A stretch of 64,000 nt of DNA from Ruegeria pomeroyi (GTDB taxonomy: Bacteria > Pseudomonadota > Alphaproteobacteria > Rhodobacterales > Rhodobacteraceae), in NCBI RefSeq assembly GCF_021405525.1, contig NZ_JAGQAG010000001.1, positions 434,001 to 498,000 on the forward strand. The letters are read 5' to 3'. The stretch's first letter is position 1. Each line of letters starts with the position of its first letter. The notes under the pieces were generated by a model. It saw only the letters and a list, made by a program, of their open reading frames with translations. It did not search any database and had not been told where the DNA came from. Positions 1 through 8,167 of the stretch are shown here, piece after piece. The position numbers were made by a program, and so were the translations under genes.

Positions 1-4
1 TATC

Positions 5-1063
5 ATGACCTATCGCAGAAAGATTCTGGGCCTGATCGGCGGCGCTGCAGTTGCGGCTCTGGCCACCGGGTTCAGCGCCGGCACAGCACTGGCGCAAGAG
101 GTTACGCTGAAACTGCACCAGTTCCTGCCGGCGCAGGCCAATGTGCCGAAACTGGTCCTGGACGTCTGGGCCGACGGCGTTGAAAAGGACTCGGGCGGCC
201 GTATCAAGGTCGAGCGCTATCCCTCGATGCAGCTGGGCGGCAAGCCGCCGGAACTGATGGATCAGGCGATCGACGGCGTTGCCGATGTGGTCTGGACCGT
301 GGTCGGCTATACGCCGGGCCGCTTCCCCTCGACCGAGGTGTTCGAACTGCCCTTCATGATGACCAACGCGCGTGCGGTCAGCCACGCGTATTGGGAAATG
401 TTCGAAAAGCACATGAAGGACGACGAGTTCAAGGACGTGCATATCCTGGGCACCTGGGTGCACGGGCCGGGCATGATCCATACCGCCGATCCGGTGGAAA
501 CCCCGGCCGATTTGCAAGGCATGAAAATCCGCGGCGGCTCGCGCTCGGTCAACTCGCTGCTGACCAAGTTGGGCGCCACCCCGGTCGGTATGCCGGTGCC
601 CGCGGTGCCCGAGGGGCTGAGCAAGGGTGTAATCGACGGCACCACCATCCCGTGGGAGGTGACGACGGCCCTCAAGGTGCCGGAACTGGTCGAGAACCAT
701 ACCGAGTTCGAGGGCCGCGCGCTGTACACGCTGACCTTCGTGCTGGCGATGAACAAGGCCAAGTATGACAGCCTGCCCGACGATCTGAAGGCGGCGGTCG
801 ATAAGAATTCGGGCCTCGAATTCTCGGTCTTTGCCGGTGGGACACAGGCCGATTCCGATGGTCCGGCGCGTCAGGTGGCCGAGGATCTGGGCAACAACAT
901 CATCACCATCGATGCCGCAGGGGTCGAGGAATGGCGTGCCCTGGCCCAGCCCATTTATGACGAATGGCTGGCTGACATGGAATCCAAGGGCAAGGACGGT
1001 AAGGCGCTTCTCGAAGAGGCGCAGATGCTGATCGAGAAGTATACGCCGCAATATTCCAACTGA
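5..1063 (+). CDS. TRAP transporter periplasmic solute-binding protein (DctP family)
   Basis: A 352-residue extracytoplasmic solute receptor of the TRAP family, which captures a carboxylate in the periplasm and hands it to the two membrane subunits encoded next. Residues 1-30 form a signal peptide (RRK, hydrophobic stretch, AxA site ALA|QE). The remainder has the DctP pattern, including the conserved KIRGGSR segment near residue 175 that normally supplies the ligand-binding arginine. The ligand is not readable from sequence. A feruloyl-CoA-synthase-type ligase downstream suggests an aromatic acid, by analogy with the p-coumarate/ferulate TRAP system TarPQM. The ATG is at base 5, so promoter and ribosome site lie mostly outside the window. 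Confidence 0.93.
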   Translation: MTYRRKILGLIGGAAVAALATGFSAGTALAQEVTLKLHQFLPAQANVPKLVLDVWADGVEKDSGGRIKVERYPSMQLGGKPPELMDQAIDGVADVVWTVVGYTPGRFPSTEVFELPFMMTNARAVSHAYWEMFEKHMKDDEFKDVHILGTWVHGPGMIHTADPVETPADLQGMKIRGGSRSVNSLLTKLGATPVGMPVPAVPEGLSKGVIDGTTIPWEVTTALKVPELVENHTEFEGRALYTLTFVLAMNKAKYDSLPDDLKAAVDKNSGLEFSVFAGGTQADSDGPARQVAEDLGNNIITIDAAGVEEWRALAQPIYDEWLADMESKGKDGKALLEEAQMLIEKYTPQYSN

Positions 1064-1077
1064 TCCGGCAACTGCCA

Positions 1078-1108
1078 GCGGATACGGCGCGCCCTGCGCC
1101 GTATCCGC
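1078..1108 (+). promoter_or_regulatory. Perfect intergenic stem-loop between TRAP dctP and dctQ
   Basis: Two exact 13-base arms (1078-1090 and 1096-1108) flank a 5-base loop. No T-run follows, so it is unlikely to be a simple rho-independent terminator. Its place right after the binding-protein gene suggests an mRNA-stabilising or partial read-through structure that raises receptor over permease expression. The structure is seen; the role is inferred. Confidence 0.6.
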
Positions 1109-1136
1109 CACGCGGCCTGAAACCGACCGAGGACCG

Positions 1137-1721
1137 ATGCATAAACTGATGACGGGGTTGGCCAGAACGTTGGCCATCATCGGCGGGATCGTTCTGAGCC
1201 TTCTGATCCTGCTGACCTGCGCCTCTATCCTGGGCCGTTTGCTGAACGGCTTCTTCCACGGTGACTTCATGCAATCTGTTGCCCCCGGTCTGGCCGATTG
1301 GGCCATCGGAATAGGTATCGGCCCGGTGAACGGCGATTTCGAACTGGTCGAGGCCGGAGTGGCCTTTGCCATCTTCTGCTTTCTGCCGCTCTGCCAGATC
1401 ACTGCCGGGCATGCGTCGGTCGATATTCTGGCCAACTCGTTCAGCCGCCGGGTGAACCGCATCCTGCGGATGCTGACCGAATTGACCTTTGCCGCTGTCC
1501 TCGTCCTGATCGCGTGGAAACTGTTCGACGGCATGATGAGCAAACGCGCCTATGCCGAGACCACCTTTCTGCTGCAATTTCCCATCTGGTGGGCCTATGC
1601 GCTCAGCTTTGTCGCGGCCTTCGCGGCGGCGTTGGTGGGAACTTATATGGGCGCGGTGCGCACCTATGAATGCTTTACCGGCCGTATCCTGGTCTGGGAC
1701 GGGGTGGAGGCAACACAGTGA
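1137..1721 (+). CDS. TRAP transporter small permease (DctQ family)
   Basis: A 194-residue integral membrane protein, the four-helix small subunit of a TRAP transporter. Hydrophobic segments lie near residues 15-38, 78-100, 115-135 and 150-172. The ATG follows a GAGGACCG ribosome-binding region. The stop overlaps the GTG start of the large permease (GTGA at 1718-1721), so the two permease subunits are translationally coupled, as usual for dctQM. It works only with the neighbouring receptor and DctM. Confidence 0.9.
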   Translation: MHKLMTGLARTLAIIGGIVLSLLILLTCASILGRLLNGFFHGDFMQSVAPGLADWAIGIGIGPVNGDFELVEAGVAFAIFCFLPLCQITAGHASVDILANSFSRRVNRILRMLTELTFAAVLVLIAWKLFDGMMSKRAYAETTFLLQFPIWWAYALSFVAAFAAALVGTYMGAVRTYECFTGRILVWDGVEATQ

Positions 1722-3217
1722 GCGCGCTTGAAATCGGTATTGCCTCGTTTCCTGCCCTGATGGTGCTGATCTTTCTCAGGGTGCCCATCGGTCTGGCCAT
1801 GTTCCTGGTCGGGCTTTTGGGGCTGGTGCTGGTCACCGACGGCACCCAGGTCGCCTTTGCCCGGCTCAAGAACGAAACCTATACGACCTTTTCCAGCTAT
1901 TCGCTGACCATCGTGCCAATGTTCCTGCTGATGGGCCATTTCGCGACACTGGGCGGCATGTCGACCGCTTTGTTCAAGGCCGCAGAGGGCTGGCTGGGCC
2001 ATCGCAAGGGTGGTATCGCCATGGCCTCGATCGGGGCCTGCGCCGGTTTTGGTGCCATCTGCGGCTCGTCTCTGGCGACGGCGGCAACCATGGGCCGCGT
2101 CGCCCTGCCGGAACTGCGCCAATACGGCTATGCGGGCGGGTTTTCCACCGCGACGCTGGCGGCGGGCGGAACGCTGGGTATCCTGATCCCGCCCTCGGTG
2201 GTGCTGGTGATCTATGCGATCCTGACCGAACAGAATATCGCCAAGCTGTTCCTGGCCGCCTTCATCCCCGGCATCATGGCGGCGCTGGGCTATGTCATCG
2301 CCATCTCGGTCTATGTGCGGCTTTACCCCGACAGCGCCGGTACGCGCCCGCCGGTCCCCTATGCCGAACGGTTCGCTGCCCTGTTGCAGGTCTGGCCGGT
2401 GCTTCTGGTCTTTGGTCTGGTTGTAGGCGGCATCTATCTGGGGTGGTTCACCCCGACCGAAGGCGCCGCCGTGGGTGCGCTGGGCACGGGCGTGATTGCC
2501 TGGCTGAATGGTGGGCTGACCCGCGCCAGCCTCTCTGAAAGTTTTCTGGTCACGGCGCGTTCTACCGCGATGATCTTCTTCATCGTGCTCGGCGCCGCCT
2601 TCTATAACGGGTTCCTTGCCCTGACCCAGGTGCCACAGGAGTTGTCGAATTTCGTGGTTGCCCAAGGCTACAGCCCCTGGGTGGTGCTGGCGCTGATCCT
2701 CGCCTTCTACCTTGTGTTCGGTTGTCTGATGGACAGCCTCAGCATGATCCTTTTGACGATCCCGATCTTCTTTCCGGTGATCTCGGCGATGGATTTCGAT
2801 CTGGTGTCGCTGGCCGCGATGCAGGCCGATGCAGCAATGGAGGTGCTGAAGGCGGGCGTGCCCGAAGCGATGAGCGCCGAGGCGCTGGCGGGCATCAAGG
2901 ACGCCATTGCCAGCGGAGCCGAACTGACCCGCGAGCAGATGAAAGAGCTGGGTATCCGCGTGACGCGCGGCATGGCCAACCGGGCCGAGGCCGAGCATGT
3001 GGCGATCTGGTTCGGCATTCTCGTGCTGATCGTGGTCGAGGTCGGGTTGATCACACCACCGGTGGGGATGAACCTGTTCATCATCAACGCGATGGACCGG
3101 ACCACCCGCATGGCCGACACCTACAAGGCGGTGATGTTCTTTGTCGGTTCGGACATCGTACGCGTGATCATTCTGGTCGCGTTCCCCGCGATCACTCTGT
3201 TTCTGTTGCCGGGATAG
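1718..3217 (+). CDS. TRAP transporter large permease (DctM family) with a long C-terminal insertion
   Basis: A 499-residue multi-span permease that catalyses sodium-coupled uptake of the bound solute. The GTG start at 1718, overlapping the dctQ stop, is preferred over the upstream in-frame ATG at 1670, which lies inside dctQ. Typical DctM patterns are present: GILIPPSVVLVIYAI near residue 160 and GLITPPVGMNLFIIN near residue 445. The family is usually about 425-435 residues. The excess comes from an Ala/Glu/Met-rich soluble stretch at residues 362-429, placed just before the IWFGILVLI segment. Substrate probably as for the receptor. Confidence 0.92.
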   Translation: MSALEIGIASFPALMVLIFLRVPIGLAMFLVGLLGLVLVTDGTQVAFARLKNETYTTFSSYSLTIVPMFLLMGHFATLGGMSTALFKAAEGWLGHRKGGIAMASIGACAGFGAICGSSLATAATMGRVALPELRQYGYAGGFSTATLAAGGTLGILIPPSVVLVIYAILTEQNIAKLFLAAFIPGIMAALGYVIAISVYVRLYPDSAGTRPPVPYAERFAALLQVWPVLLVFGLVVGGIYLGWFTPTEGAAVGALGTGVIAWLNGGLTRASLSESFLVTARSTAMIFFIVLGAAFYNGFLALTQVPQELSNFVVAQGYSPWVVLALILAFYLVFGCLMDSLSMILLTIPIFFPVISAMDFDLVSLAAMQADAAMEVLKAGVPEAMSAEALAGIKDAIASGAELTREQMKELGIRVTRGMANRAEAEHVAIWFGILVLIVVEVGLITPPVGMNLFIINAMDRTTRMADTYKAVMFFVGSDIVRVIILVAFPAITLFLLPG

Positions 3218-3288
3218 GCGACGTCGCCGCCCGGTCCGATGACCCGGTTCCCGGCGACCGCCGGGCAGGATGGCTTTGGGAGGAGAGC

Positions 3289-5076
3289 ATGACGCGATAC
3301 CTGGACCATGAGGTAGATGCCGAACGGCGTGGGGATGGCACCATCCTGCTGCGCTCGGCCCACGAGCCGGTGACCCCTGCTGCGCGCACCACCGACTGGT
3401 TGCACCACTGGGCAACCCAGACCCCGGACGCGGTGTTTCTGGCGGAACGCAGTGGTGGCGCCTGGCGCACGCAATCCTACGCCGAAACCCTGGGCAGGGT
3501 CCGGGCGCTGGCCACCGGGCTGCTGGCGCGTGGGCTGGTGCCGGGTGACCGTATCCTTGTCGTCTCGGGCAACAGCGTCGATCACGGTACACTGGCGCTG
3601 GCGGCGCAATATGTGGGGCTGGTGATCGTACCAGTTGCCGAGCAATACGCCCTGATCCCCGGCGCGCTGAAACAGCTGCACTATATTCTTGGCCTGATCG
3701 ACCCGGCCATGGTCTATGCCGAGGACGGCGCGCAATTCGCTGCCGCCCTGGCGATGGAGGAGATGGCCGGCCGCCGCATCGTCGTCGGGCGCAATCCCGC
3801 GCCGGGCATGACCCTGCTGACCGACCTGGAACGCGAGAGTGGCGATATCTCGGCCGCCGCTGCTGCGGTCGGCCCAGATACCGTGGCCAAGATCCTGATG
3901 ACCTCGGGTTCGACCTCGCACCCGAAGGGGGTGCTGACCACCCAACAGATGCTTTGCGCCAACCAGGCGCAATATGCCCGCGCCCTGCCGTTCCTGACCC
4001 AACGCCCGCCCCGGCTGGTGGATTGGCTGCCATGGAACCATGTCTTTGGCGGGTCCAACAACTTCAACCAGATGCTGGCCTTTGGCGGCGCGCTCTATAT
4101 CGACGGGGGCAAGCCCGCGCCCGCGCTGATCGGCAAGACATTCGAAAACAATCGCCTGATGAACGGCACCATCGCCTACAACGTGCCGGTGGGCTTTGCC
4201 CAGTTGCGTGACGAGATGCATCGCGACCCCGAGTTGAAGCACCATTTCTTCGCCGATCTGGACATGTTGTTCTATGCCGGGGCGTCGCTGTCGGCGGATG
4301 TCTGGCGCGACCTCAGTGAGATGGCCGCCGAGGTGCGTGATACCCAACCGCTGATCACTACCTGCTGGGGCATGACCGAGACCGCGCCCGCCTGCATTTT
4401 CCAGCACGTGCCTGCCAATCTGCCGGGTATCATCGGTGTGCCGCTGACCGGGGTGACCGCCAAACTGGTGCCGGCGGACGGTGGCCGGTACGAACTGCGT
4501 GTCGCGGGCCCCAATGTCTTTGCCGGTTATTTTCGCGACCCAGAAAAGACCGCCGCCGCCTTTGATGACGAGGGGTATTTCTGCACTGGCGACGCGGTGG
4601 CGATGGTTGATGCGGATGACCTGTCGCAAGGGTTACGGTTCGAGGGTCGTCTTGCCGAGGATTACAAGCTGGCCACCGGTATCTGGGTACGCGCCTCAGC
4701 GCTCCGGCTCGAGGTTCTGGCCGCGCTGGCGCCGCTGGCGGCGGATGTGGTCCTGACCGGCGAGGGCGAGGCCGAGATCGGCCTGCTGATCCTGCCCACA
4801 CCCGCGCTGGCCACGGGGCTGGAGGCAGAGGGTGGCGTGCTGCGCCCCGGCGCCATGGGTGACGAGATCGCAGACCGCCTGTCGCGGCTGAACGCGGATC
4901 GTGGCAGTTCCGCCCGCATCGCGCGCGCAGTGATTCTGTCAGACCCCCCGTCGATGGCTGAGGGCGAAGTCACTGCCAAGGGCAACCTCAACTTCCGCAA
5001 GGTACTGGAAAGGCGCGCAGAAATCGTTTCGCGCCTGTATGGGGACGTTGATGATGTAAGTATTTTTGTGCATTAA
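3289..5076 (+). CDS. Feruloyl-CoA synthase-type AMP-forming acid:CoA ligase
   Basis: A 595-residue ANL-superfamily ligase that adenylates a carboxylic acid and transfers it to CoA. Core motifs: SGSTSHPKGV (ATP loop, about residue 205), CWGMTETAP (about residue 360), FCTGDAV (about 430), KLATGIWV hinge (about 460) and AKGNLNFRK near the C terminus. The long N-terminal part and the hinge sequence resemble feruloyl-CoA synthases rather than benzoate-CoA ligases. The ATG at 3289 follows GGGAGGAGAGC; longer in-frame readings run back into the TRAP permease. It lies 71 bases after dctM and is probably cotranscribed with it. No adjacent enoyl-CoA hydratase/aldolase (Ech) is seen, so the substrate is uncertain. 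Confidence 0.85.
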   Translation: MTRYLDHEVDAERRGDGTILLRSAHEPVTPAARTTDWLHHWATQTPDAVFLAERSGGAWRTQSYAETLGRVRALATGLLARGLVPGDRILVVSGNSVDHGTLALAAQYVGLVIVPVAEQYALIPGALKQLHYILGLIDPAMVYAEDGAQFAAALAMEEMAGRRIVVGRNPAPGMTLLTDLERESGDISAAAAAVGPDTVAKILMTSGSTSHPKGVLTTQQMLCANQAQYARALPFLTQRPPRLVDWLPWNHVFGGSNNFNQMLAFGGALYIDGGKPAPALIGKTFENNRLMNGTIAYNVPVGFAQLRDEMHRDPELKHHFFADLDMLFYAGASLSADVWRDLSEMAAEVRDTQPLITTCWGMTETAPACIFQHVPANLPGIIGVPLTGVTAKLVPADGGRYELRVAGPNVFAGYFRDPEKTAAAFDDEGYFCTGDAVAMVDADDLSQGLRFEGRLAEDYKLATGIWVRASALRLEVLAALAPLAADVVLTGEGEAEIGLLILPTPALATGLEAEGGVLRPGAMGDEIADRLSRLNADRGSSARIARAVILSDPPSMAEGEVTAKGNLNFRKVLERRAEIVSRLYGDVDDVSIFVH

Positions 5077-5134
5077 GTTGCATAAACTGGGGTGGCAGTT
5101 TAGCAATATCTTGCATAAATGTGTTTGGGATGCA
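5069..5134 (+). promoter_or_regulatory. Candidate BoxR operator region ahead of the benzoate-CoA ligase operon
   Basis: TGCA at 5069-5072, six bases, then TGCA at 5079-5082 exactly fits the TGCA-N6-TGCA motif known for BoxR. This site spans the stop codon of the preceding ligase gene (5074-5076). A second, weaker site follows: TGCA at 5112, N6, TGTT, with another lone TGCA at 5131. A possible promoter (TTGCAT at 5078, 17 bases, TAGCAA at 5101) would put the first site on the -35 box. The motif is seen; regulation is inferred. Confidence 0.7.
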
Positions 5135-5222
5135 TGATGGTGCCGCCGGAGAGAGGCGCGCGCGGGAGTGGGAGAGGAGGCCCGCCCGCGCGCTGCCCCG
5201 GCCATCACCGGGAGGAGGCAGA

Positions 5223-6752
5223 ATGAGCGCAAACGCCGCGCATTACTTTGTAGACCGCCATGTCGAAGAGGGGCGCGGCGCACGCCCGGCCTTTCGCGAG
5301 GCTGCCGGCGCCCGGCGCAGGCAGAGCTATGGCGAGCTGGCCCACGACAGCGGTGCGGTTGCGGGTGCGCTCGCCCGTGCGGGCATCCCGCGCGAGGCGC
5401 GCGCGGCGATGCTGGTGCTGGATCAGCTGGAATTTCCCACCCTGTTCTGGGGCTGCCTCAAGGCGGGCGTGGTACCGGTGCCGCTGAACACGCTGCTGGC
5501 CACCTCGGTCTATGAGGTGATCCTGAACGACAGCCGTGCCTCGATCCTCTTTGTTTCCGAGGAGCTATGGCCGGTGGTGCAGCCTGCCGCGCTGGCCTCG
5601 CCGCATCTGACCCGGATCGTGGTGATCGGCGCCGCGCCCGACGGCACCCAGAGCTATGCGGATTTCGTGCAGGGTGCTGATATCCTGTCTGCGGTCGATG
5701 TCTCGCCCGACGACGTGGCCTTTTGGCTCTATTCCTCGGGCTCCACCGGACAGCCCAAGGGGGTGCGGCACGTACATGCCAGCCTCAAGGCCACCGCCGA
5801 CAGCTATGGCGCGCAGGTGCTGGGGATCGAATCGGATGACCTGGTGTTTTCAGCGGCCAAGCTGTTCTTCGCCTACGGGTTGGGCAATGGCATGACTTTT
5901 CCGATGTCGGTCGGGGCCGAGACCATCCTGTTCAACGGGCGCCCGACGCCGGATGGTGTGCGCGATATCATCGCCGCCGAGCGGCCAACCGTGTTCTGCG
6001 GGGTGCCGACGCTGTATGCCGCGATGGTTGCGATGCTCGACCGCGAGGGCGTGCCGGATGTAACGCTGCGCCGCTGTATCTCGGCAGGCGAGGCGCTGCC
6101 GGAAGAGATTGGCCGCTCTTGGCACCGGCAATGGGGGGTCGACATTCTGGACGGCGTCGGCTCGACCGAGATGCTCCATATCTTTCTGTCGAACGCGCCG
6201 GGCGACGTGGTCTATGGCACCTCTGGCCGTGCCGTGCCGGGATACGAGGTGCGGCTGGTCGATGAGAGTGGCGCCGATGTCGGACCCGGCGGGTTGGGAG
6301 AGCTTCTGGTGCGCGGCGCCTCGGCGGCGGACGGGTATTGGAACAAGCGCGACAAGAGCCGCGCCACCTTCGAGGGGGAATGGACCCGCACGGGTGACAA
6401 ATACGAGCTGACGTCCGATGGCCGCTATGTCTATTGCGGGCGCACTGACGACATGTTCAAGGTCTCGGGCATCTGGCTGTCACCGTTCGAGGTGGAGCAG
6501 GCGCTGGTGGCGCATCCCGCCGTTCTCGAAGCGGCGGTGGTGGCGGCGCGTGATGCCGACGGGCTGGAGAAACCCAAGGCCTTCATCGTGCTCAAGACGG
6601 CAGAGACCGAAGGGCTGGCCGACACGCTGCGCGATTTCGTCAAGGAGAAGGTGGGCAAGTGGAAATATCCCCGCTGGATCGAATTCGTCGAGGATTTGCC
6701 CAAGACCGCCACCGGCAAGATCCAGCGGTTCAAACTGCGCGAGGGAGGCTGA
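5223..6752 (+). CDS. bclA: Benzoate-CoA ligase
   Basis: A 509-residue AMP-forming ligase converting benzoate, ATP and CoA to benzoyl-CoA, the entry step of the box pathway. Motifs: YSSGSTGQPKGVRHVH (about residue 170), GVGSTEMLHIF (about 315), RTGDKY (about 390), CGRTDDMFKVSGIWLSP (about 405) and TATGKIQRFKLR with the catalytic lysine near the C terminus. Length and the KLFFAYGLGNG and GSTEMLHIFLSN segments are typical of benzoate/hydroxybenzoate-CoA ligases (BclA/BadA). The ATG at 5223 is preceded by a strong GGGAGGAGG. It heads a three-gene unit and sits behind a BoxR-type site. A 4-hydroxybenzoate preference cannot be excluded. Confidence 0.93.
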   Translation: MSANAAHYFVDRHVEEGRGARPAFREAAGARRRQSYGELAHDSGAVAGALARAGIPREARAAMLVLDQLEFPTLFWGCLKAGVVPVPLNTLLATSVYEVILNDSRASILFVSEELWPVVQPAALASPHLTRIVVIGAAPDGTQSYADFVQGADILSAVDVSPDDVAFWLYSSGSTGQPKGVRHVHASLKATADSYGAQVLGIESDDLVFSAAKLFFAYGLGNGMTFPMSVGAETILFNGRPTPDGVRDIIAAERPTVFCGVPTLYAAMVAMLDREGVPDVTLRRCISAGEALPEEIGRSWHRQWGVDILDGVGSTEMLHIFLSNAPGDVVYGTSGRAVPGYEVRLVDESGADVGPGGLGELLVRGASAADGYWNKRDKSRATFEGEWTRTGDKYELTSDGRYVYCGRTDDMFKVSGIWLSPFEVEQALVAHPAVLEAAVVAARDADGLEKPKAFIVLKTAETEGLADTLRDFVKEKVGKWKYPRWIEFVEDLPKTATGKIQRFKLREGG

Positions 6753-6755
6753 GCG

Positions 6756-7571
6756 ATGGAGTGGAGTACAAATCCCGCCGACAAGCTGCGCATTGATGGC
6801 GTGGCATTGGAATATGCCTGTCATGGCCCGGTGCCCGGTGACGCGCCGACCCTTGTGCTGCTGCACGAGGGGCTGGGTTGCGTGGCGATGTGGCGGGATT
6901 TTCCCGCGCAGCTTGCCGCGCGCACCGGGCTGGGGGTGCTGGTCTATTCGCGCCAGGGCTATGGTGGTTCGGACCCGATCACCCGGCCCCGGCCGCTGGA
7001 TTTCCAGACCCGCGAGGCGCTGGAGGTGCTGCCCGCCCTGCTGGATGCCGCCGGTATCCGGCAGGCGATCCTGCTTGGCCATTCCGACGGCGCCACCATC
7101 GCCGCGATCCATACCGGCAGTGTGGCTGGTCACCGGATACGCGGCGTGATCCTCGAGGCGCCGCATTTCTTTACCGAACCGGGCGGGCTGGCCTCGATCA
7201 CAGAGGCGCGCGCTGCCTATGAAAGTGGCGATCTGAAACAGAAACTGGCGCGCTATCACGCCGATCCCGATGGTGCTTTTCTGGGCTGGAACGATGCCTG
7301 GCTCGACCCCGGTTTTGCCACCTGGAACGTGGCCGAGGTGATCGACTATATCCGGGTGCCGATCCTGGCCATTCAGGGGCGGCAGGACCAGTATGGCACG
7401 CTGGCCCAGATCGAAGAGATCGAGAACCGCGCCTATTGCCCTGTGGATACATTGATCCTCGACTGTCGGCACGAACCGCATCGCGAGTGCGCCGACCGAG
7501 TTCTGCAAGAGATCGCGGATTTCTGTGCGAGGCTGATCCGCATCGAGGCGGCGGACGTCGTACCGGCCTGA
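6756..7571 (+). CDS. Alpha/beta-fold hydrolase of the box cluster
   Basis: A 271-residue single-domain alpha/beta hydrolase. The nucleophile elbow is GHSDG (serine near residue 109), an acid candidate lies in IQGRQDQYG near residue 208, and the histidine in CRHEPHRE near residue 234. The start is 4 bases after the ligase stop, so it is in the same operon. Alpha/beta hydrolases recur in box clusters. Possible jobs are hydrolysis of a CoA thioester (releasing trapped CoA) or of a ring-cleavage product; sequence alone does not decide. Cytoplasmic, with no signal peptide. Confidence 0.85.
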   Translation: MEWSTNPADKLRIDGVALEYACHGPVPGDAPTLVLLHEGLGCVAMWRDFPAQLAARTGLGVLVYSRQGYGGSDPITRPRPLDFQTREALEVLPALLDAAGIRQAILLGHSDGATIAAIHTGSVAGHRIRGVILEAPHFFTEPGGLASITEARAAYESGDLKQKLARYHADPDGAFLGWNDAWLDPGFATWNVAEVIDYIRVPILAIQGRQDQYGTLAQIEEIENRAYCPVDTLILDCRHEPHRECADRVLQEIADFCARLIRIEAADVVPA

Positions 7572-7574
7572 GCG

Positions 7575-8000
7575 ATGTCTCTGCCGCCCCTCTCGGTTCC
7601 CTATGTTCCCGGCCAGACAGCGCGGCCGCCCGAGGGTCTGTTCGAGGCCCTGCACCAGAGCGTTCCCGGCCGGATGTCACCCGAGGATTTGACCGCTTGC
7701 CCTGCCTGGACCGCAGGCTGGACATTGTTCGATCTGGGATATTTCTGGGAGGCGCATGAGGTTTGGGAGCCGGTCTGGATGGCCTTGCCCCCGAATAGCG
7801 GCGCTCGCTACCGGGTGCAGGCGGCGATACAGTTGACCAATGCGGCATTGAAACTGCGCATGGGGCGGAGGGACGCGGCCCGGCGTCTTTGTGCCTTGGC
7901 GCGCGAGGCCGCAGCGCGGGCCGGTGGATCAGGGACGCCCGAGACATGGGGGGTTTCGTTCTGCGACCGTGTTGCCATGGTTGAGGCGCGATTCGAGTGA
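7575..8000 (+). CDS. DUF309-family protein in the benzoate operon
   Basis: A 141-residue helical protein with the DUF309 signature: LGYFWEAHEVWEPVW near residue 54 followed by QAAIQLTNAALKLRMGR near residue 77. The family's function is not established. The conserved EAHEVWE run with its histidine and acids suggests a buried polar site. It begins 3 bases after the hydrolase stop and closes the bclA operon. Why a DUF309 gene travels with benzoate activation is unclear; it may be a passenger. Confidence 0.8.
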   Translation: MSLPPLSVPYVPGQTARPPEGLFEALHQSVPGRMSPEDLTACPAWTAGWTLFDLGYFWEAHEVWEPVWMALPPNSGARYRVQAAIQLTNAALKLRMGRRDAARRLCALAREAAARAGGSGTPETWGVSFCDRVAMVEARFE

Positions 8001-8002
8001 GA

Positions 8003-8147
8003 TGTATTATAATGCATGATCACACAAAATATCAGAGATATGTTGCCCAATGGTGGGTAGTGTATTGATTTTTAACGAAATCAAACATGCATTATTATGC
8101 CGCAAATTACTTGCAAATTGACTGATGCGCACTAAAATGCATATCAT
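8003..8147 (+). promoter_or_regulatory. boxC promoter with three BoxR-type sites
   Basis: Three near-copies of TGCA-N6-TGCA lie ahead of boxC: TGTA-N6-TGCA at 8003-8016, TGCA-N6-TGCC at 8088-8101 and CGCA-N6-TGCA at 8128-8141. The last lies in the spacer of the best promoter in the gap, TTGACT at 8118-8123, 18 bases, TATCAT at 8142-8147, so a bound repressor would block polymerase directly. The stretch is markedly AT-rich against its surroundings. Motifs are seen; regulator assignment rests on the adjacent boxR gene. Confidence 0.75.
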
Positions 8148-8167
8148 CATAACTCTTGGAGCGAGGC

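Noticed and set aside
1078-1108. Rrf2 operator-like sequence (GGATACGG/CCGTATCC) in the TRAP gap
   Set aside because: Part of a perfect 13-base hairpin inside an operon; half-site order differs from TACGGATA-N5-TATCCGTA.
1664-4033. A 789-codon minus-strand frame opposite the TRAP permease and ligase
   Set aside because: Low-complexity Arg/Pro/His composition typical of antisense shadows in high-GC DNA.
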